A DNA stretch of 64,000 nt from Candidula unifasciata (taxonomy: Eukaryota > Mollusca > Gastropoda > Stylommatophora > Geomitridae). How positions within the stretch are numbered: position 1 is the first letter of the stretch; each line of letters starts with the position of its first letter. The stretch spans positions 349,905 to 413,904 of the forward strand of contig CAJHNH020004946.1 of assembly GCA_905116865.2 (NCBI GenBank), written 5' to 3'. Below the pieces are notes generated by a model. It was not told the origin of the DNA and searched no databases. It was given only the letters and a program-made list of their open reading frames with translations. The position numbers were made by a program, and so were the translations under genes. Below are positions 63,776 to 64,000 of this stretch, piece after piece.

Positions 63776-64000
63776 TGAATGGGACAATTAACAGTGGTGA
63801 GAATATTATCGACCACATCATCCATCAAGTGCTGTTGGTACCTTACATGTGAGATGAATTTTCTCAAATTCAGAATCAGGTCCTTTAACTTAACAATAAA
63901 CACAGTAAACAAAAAAGGACAAAAAAGACTCAAAACTGAAATTGTTTTCTAACAAAGGACTATGAATTTAAAACAGCACTGTTCTTACAATGTTTTCACA

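Larger units (their letters stand above)
61385..64000 (-). other. RBBP6 intron running out of the window
   Basis: No DWNN-domain exon could be found in this 2.6 kb, so the first exons probably lie beyond 64000. 61385-61975 and 62280-63200 hold nothing I recognise; the rest is listed separately. Confidence 0.6.

Overview
This is a 64 kb piece of animal nuclear genome. The DNA is AT-leaning, the genes are split by GT-AG introns, and most of the rest is SINEs, non-LTR retrotransposon scraps, short inverted-repeat (MITE-like) elements and tandem repeats. The retrotransposon ends (RNase H-type LINE tails, RTE/CR1-like reverse-transcriptase tails with short tandem-repeat tails) and the tRNA-derived SINEs suggest a protostome, most likely a mollusc and possibly a gastropod. 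That placement is inference; the species cannot be read from the sequence. Nothing bacterial, viral or CRISPR-like is visible.

Two host genes are recognisable and they converge. On the + strand, positions 20-9989 hold the last exons of a FOXRED2/ERFAD-like gene, an ER-lumen FAD-dependent oxidoreductase that works in ER-associated degradation. Its 5' part lies left of the window. On the - strand, positions 61384-25603 hold twelve exons of an RBBP6 (PACT/Snama) orthologue, a RING E3 ubiquitin ligase of the nucleus. The twelve exons join in one frame to 1830 codons including the stop: linker, CCHC zinc knuckle, RING finger, proline/serine-rich region, a huge RS-repeat exon and a lysine-rich C-terminus. 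The ubiquitin-like DWNN domain that normally starts the protein is not seen and probably lies right of the window.

Layout. 1-10 kb: FOXRED2-like exons with introns carrying a 22-bp minisatellite, a 27 x 27-bp minisatellite containing the branch-point heptamer TACTAAC, a nested LINE pair and a 0.9 kb polypurine tract. 10-25.6 kb: convergent intergenic region with SINEs, LINE RNase H remnants, a 43-bp minisatellite and several MITEs; no host gene could be supported. 25.6-31.5 kb: the last two RBBP6 exons, making up most of its coding length. 31.5-64 kb: RBBP6 introns, including a 12.3 kb intron (35.2-47.5 kb) full of repeats, then closely spaced exons for the RING and zinc-knuckle region.

I found no self-evident new multi-gene system. 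The most interesting items are transposon biology and repeat biology: a DNA-element family with perfect 12-bp ends and an 8-bp target duplication; a hAT-like MITE with an exact 8-bp duplication; a palindromic TTAA MITE; an internally deleted LINE keeping both ends; a tandem array that seems to have grown from a SINE promoter; a 106-bp near-perfect inverted repeat; and direct repeats flanking an RBBP6 exon.
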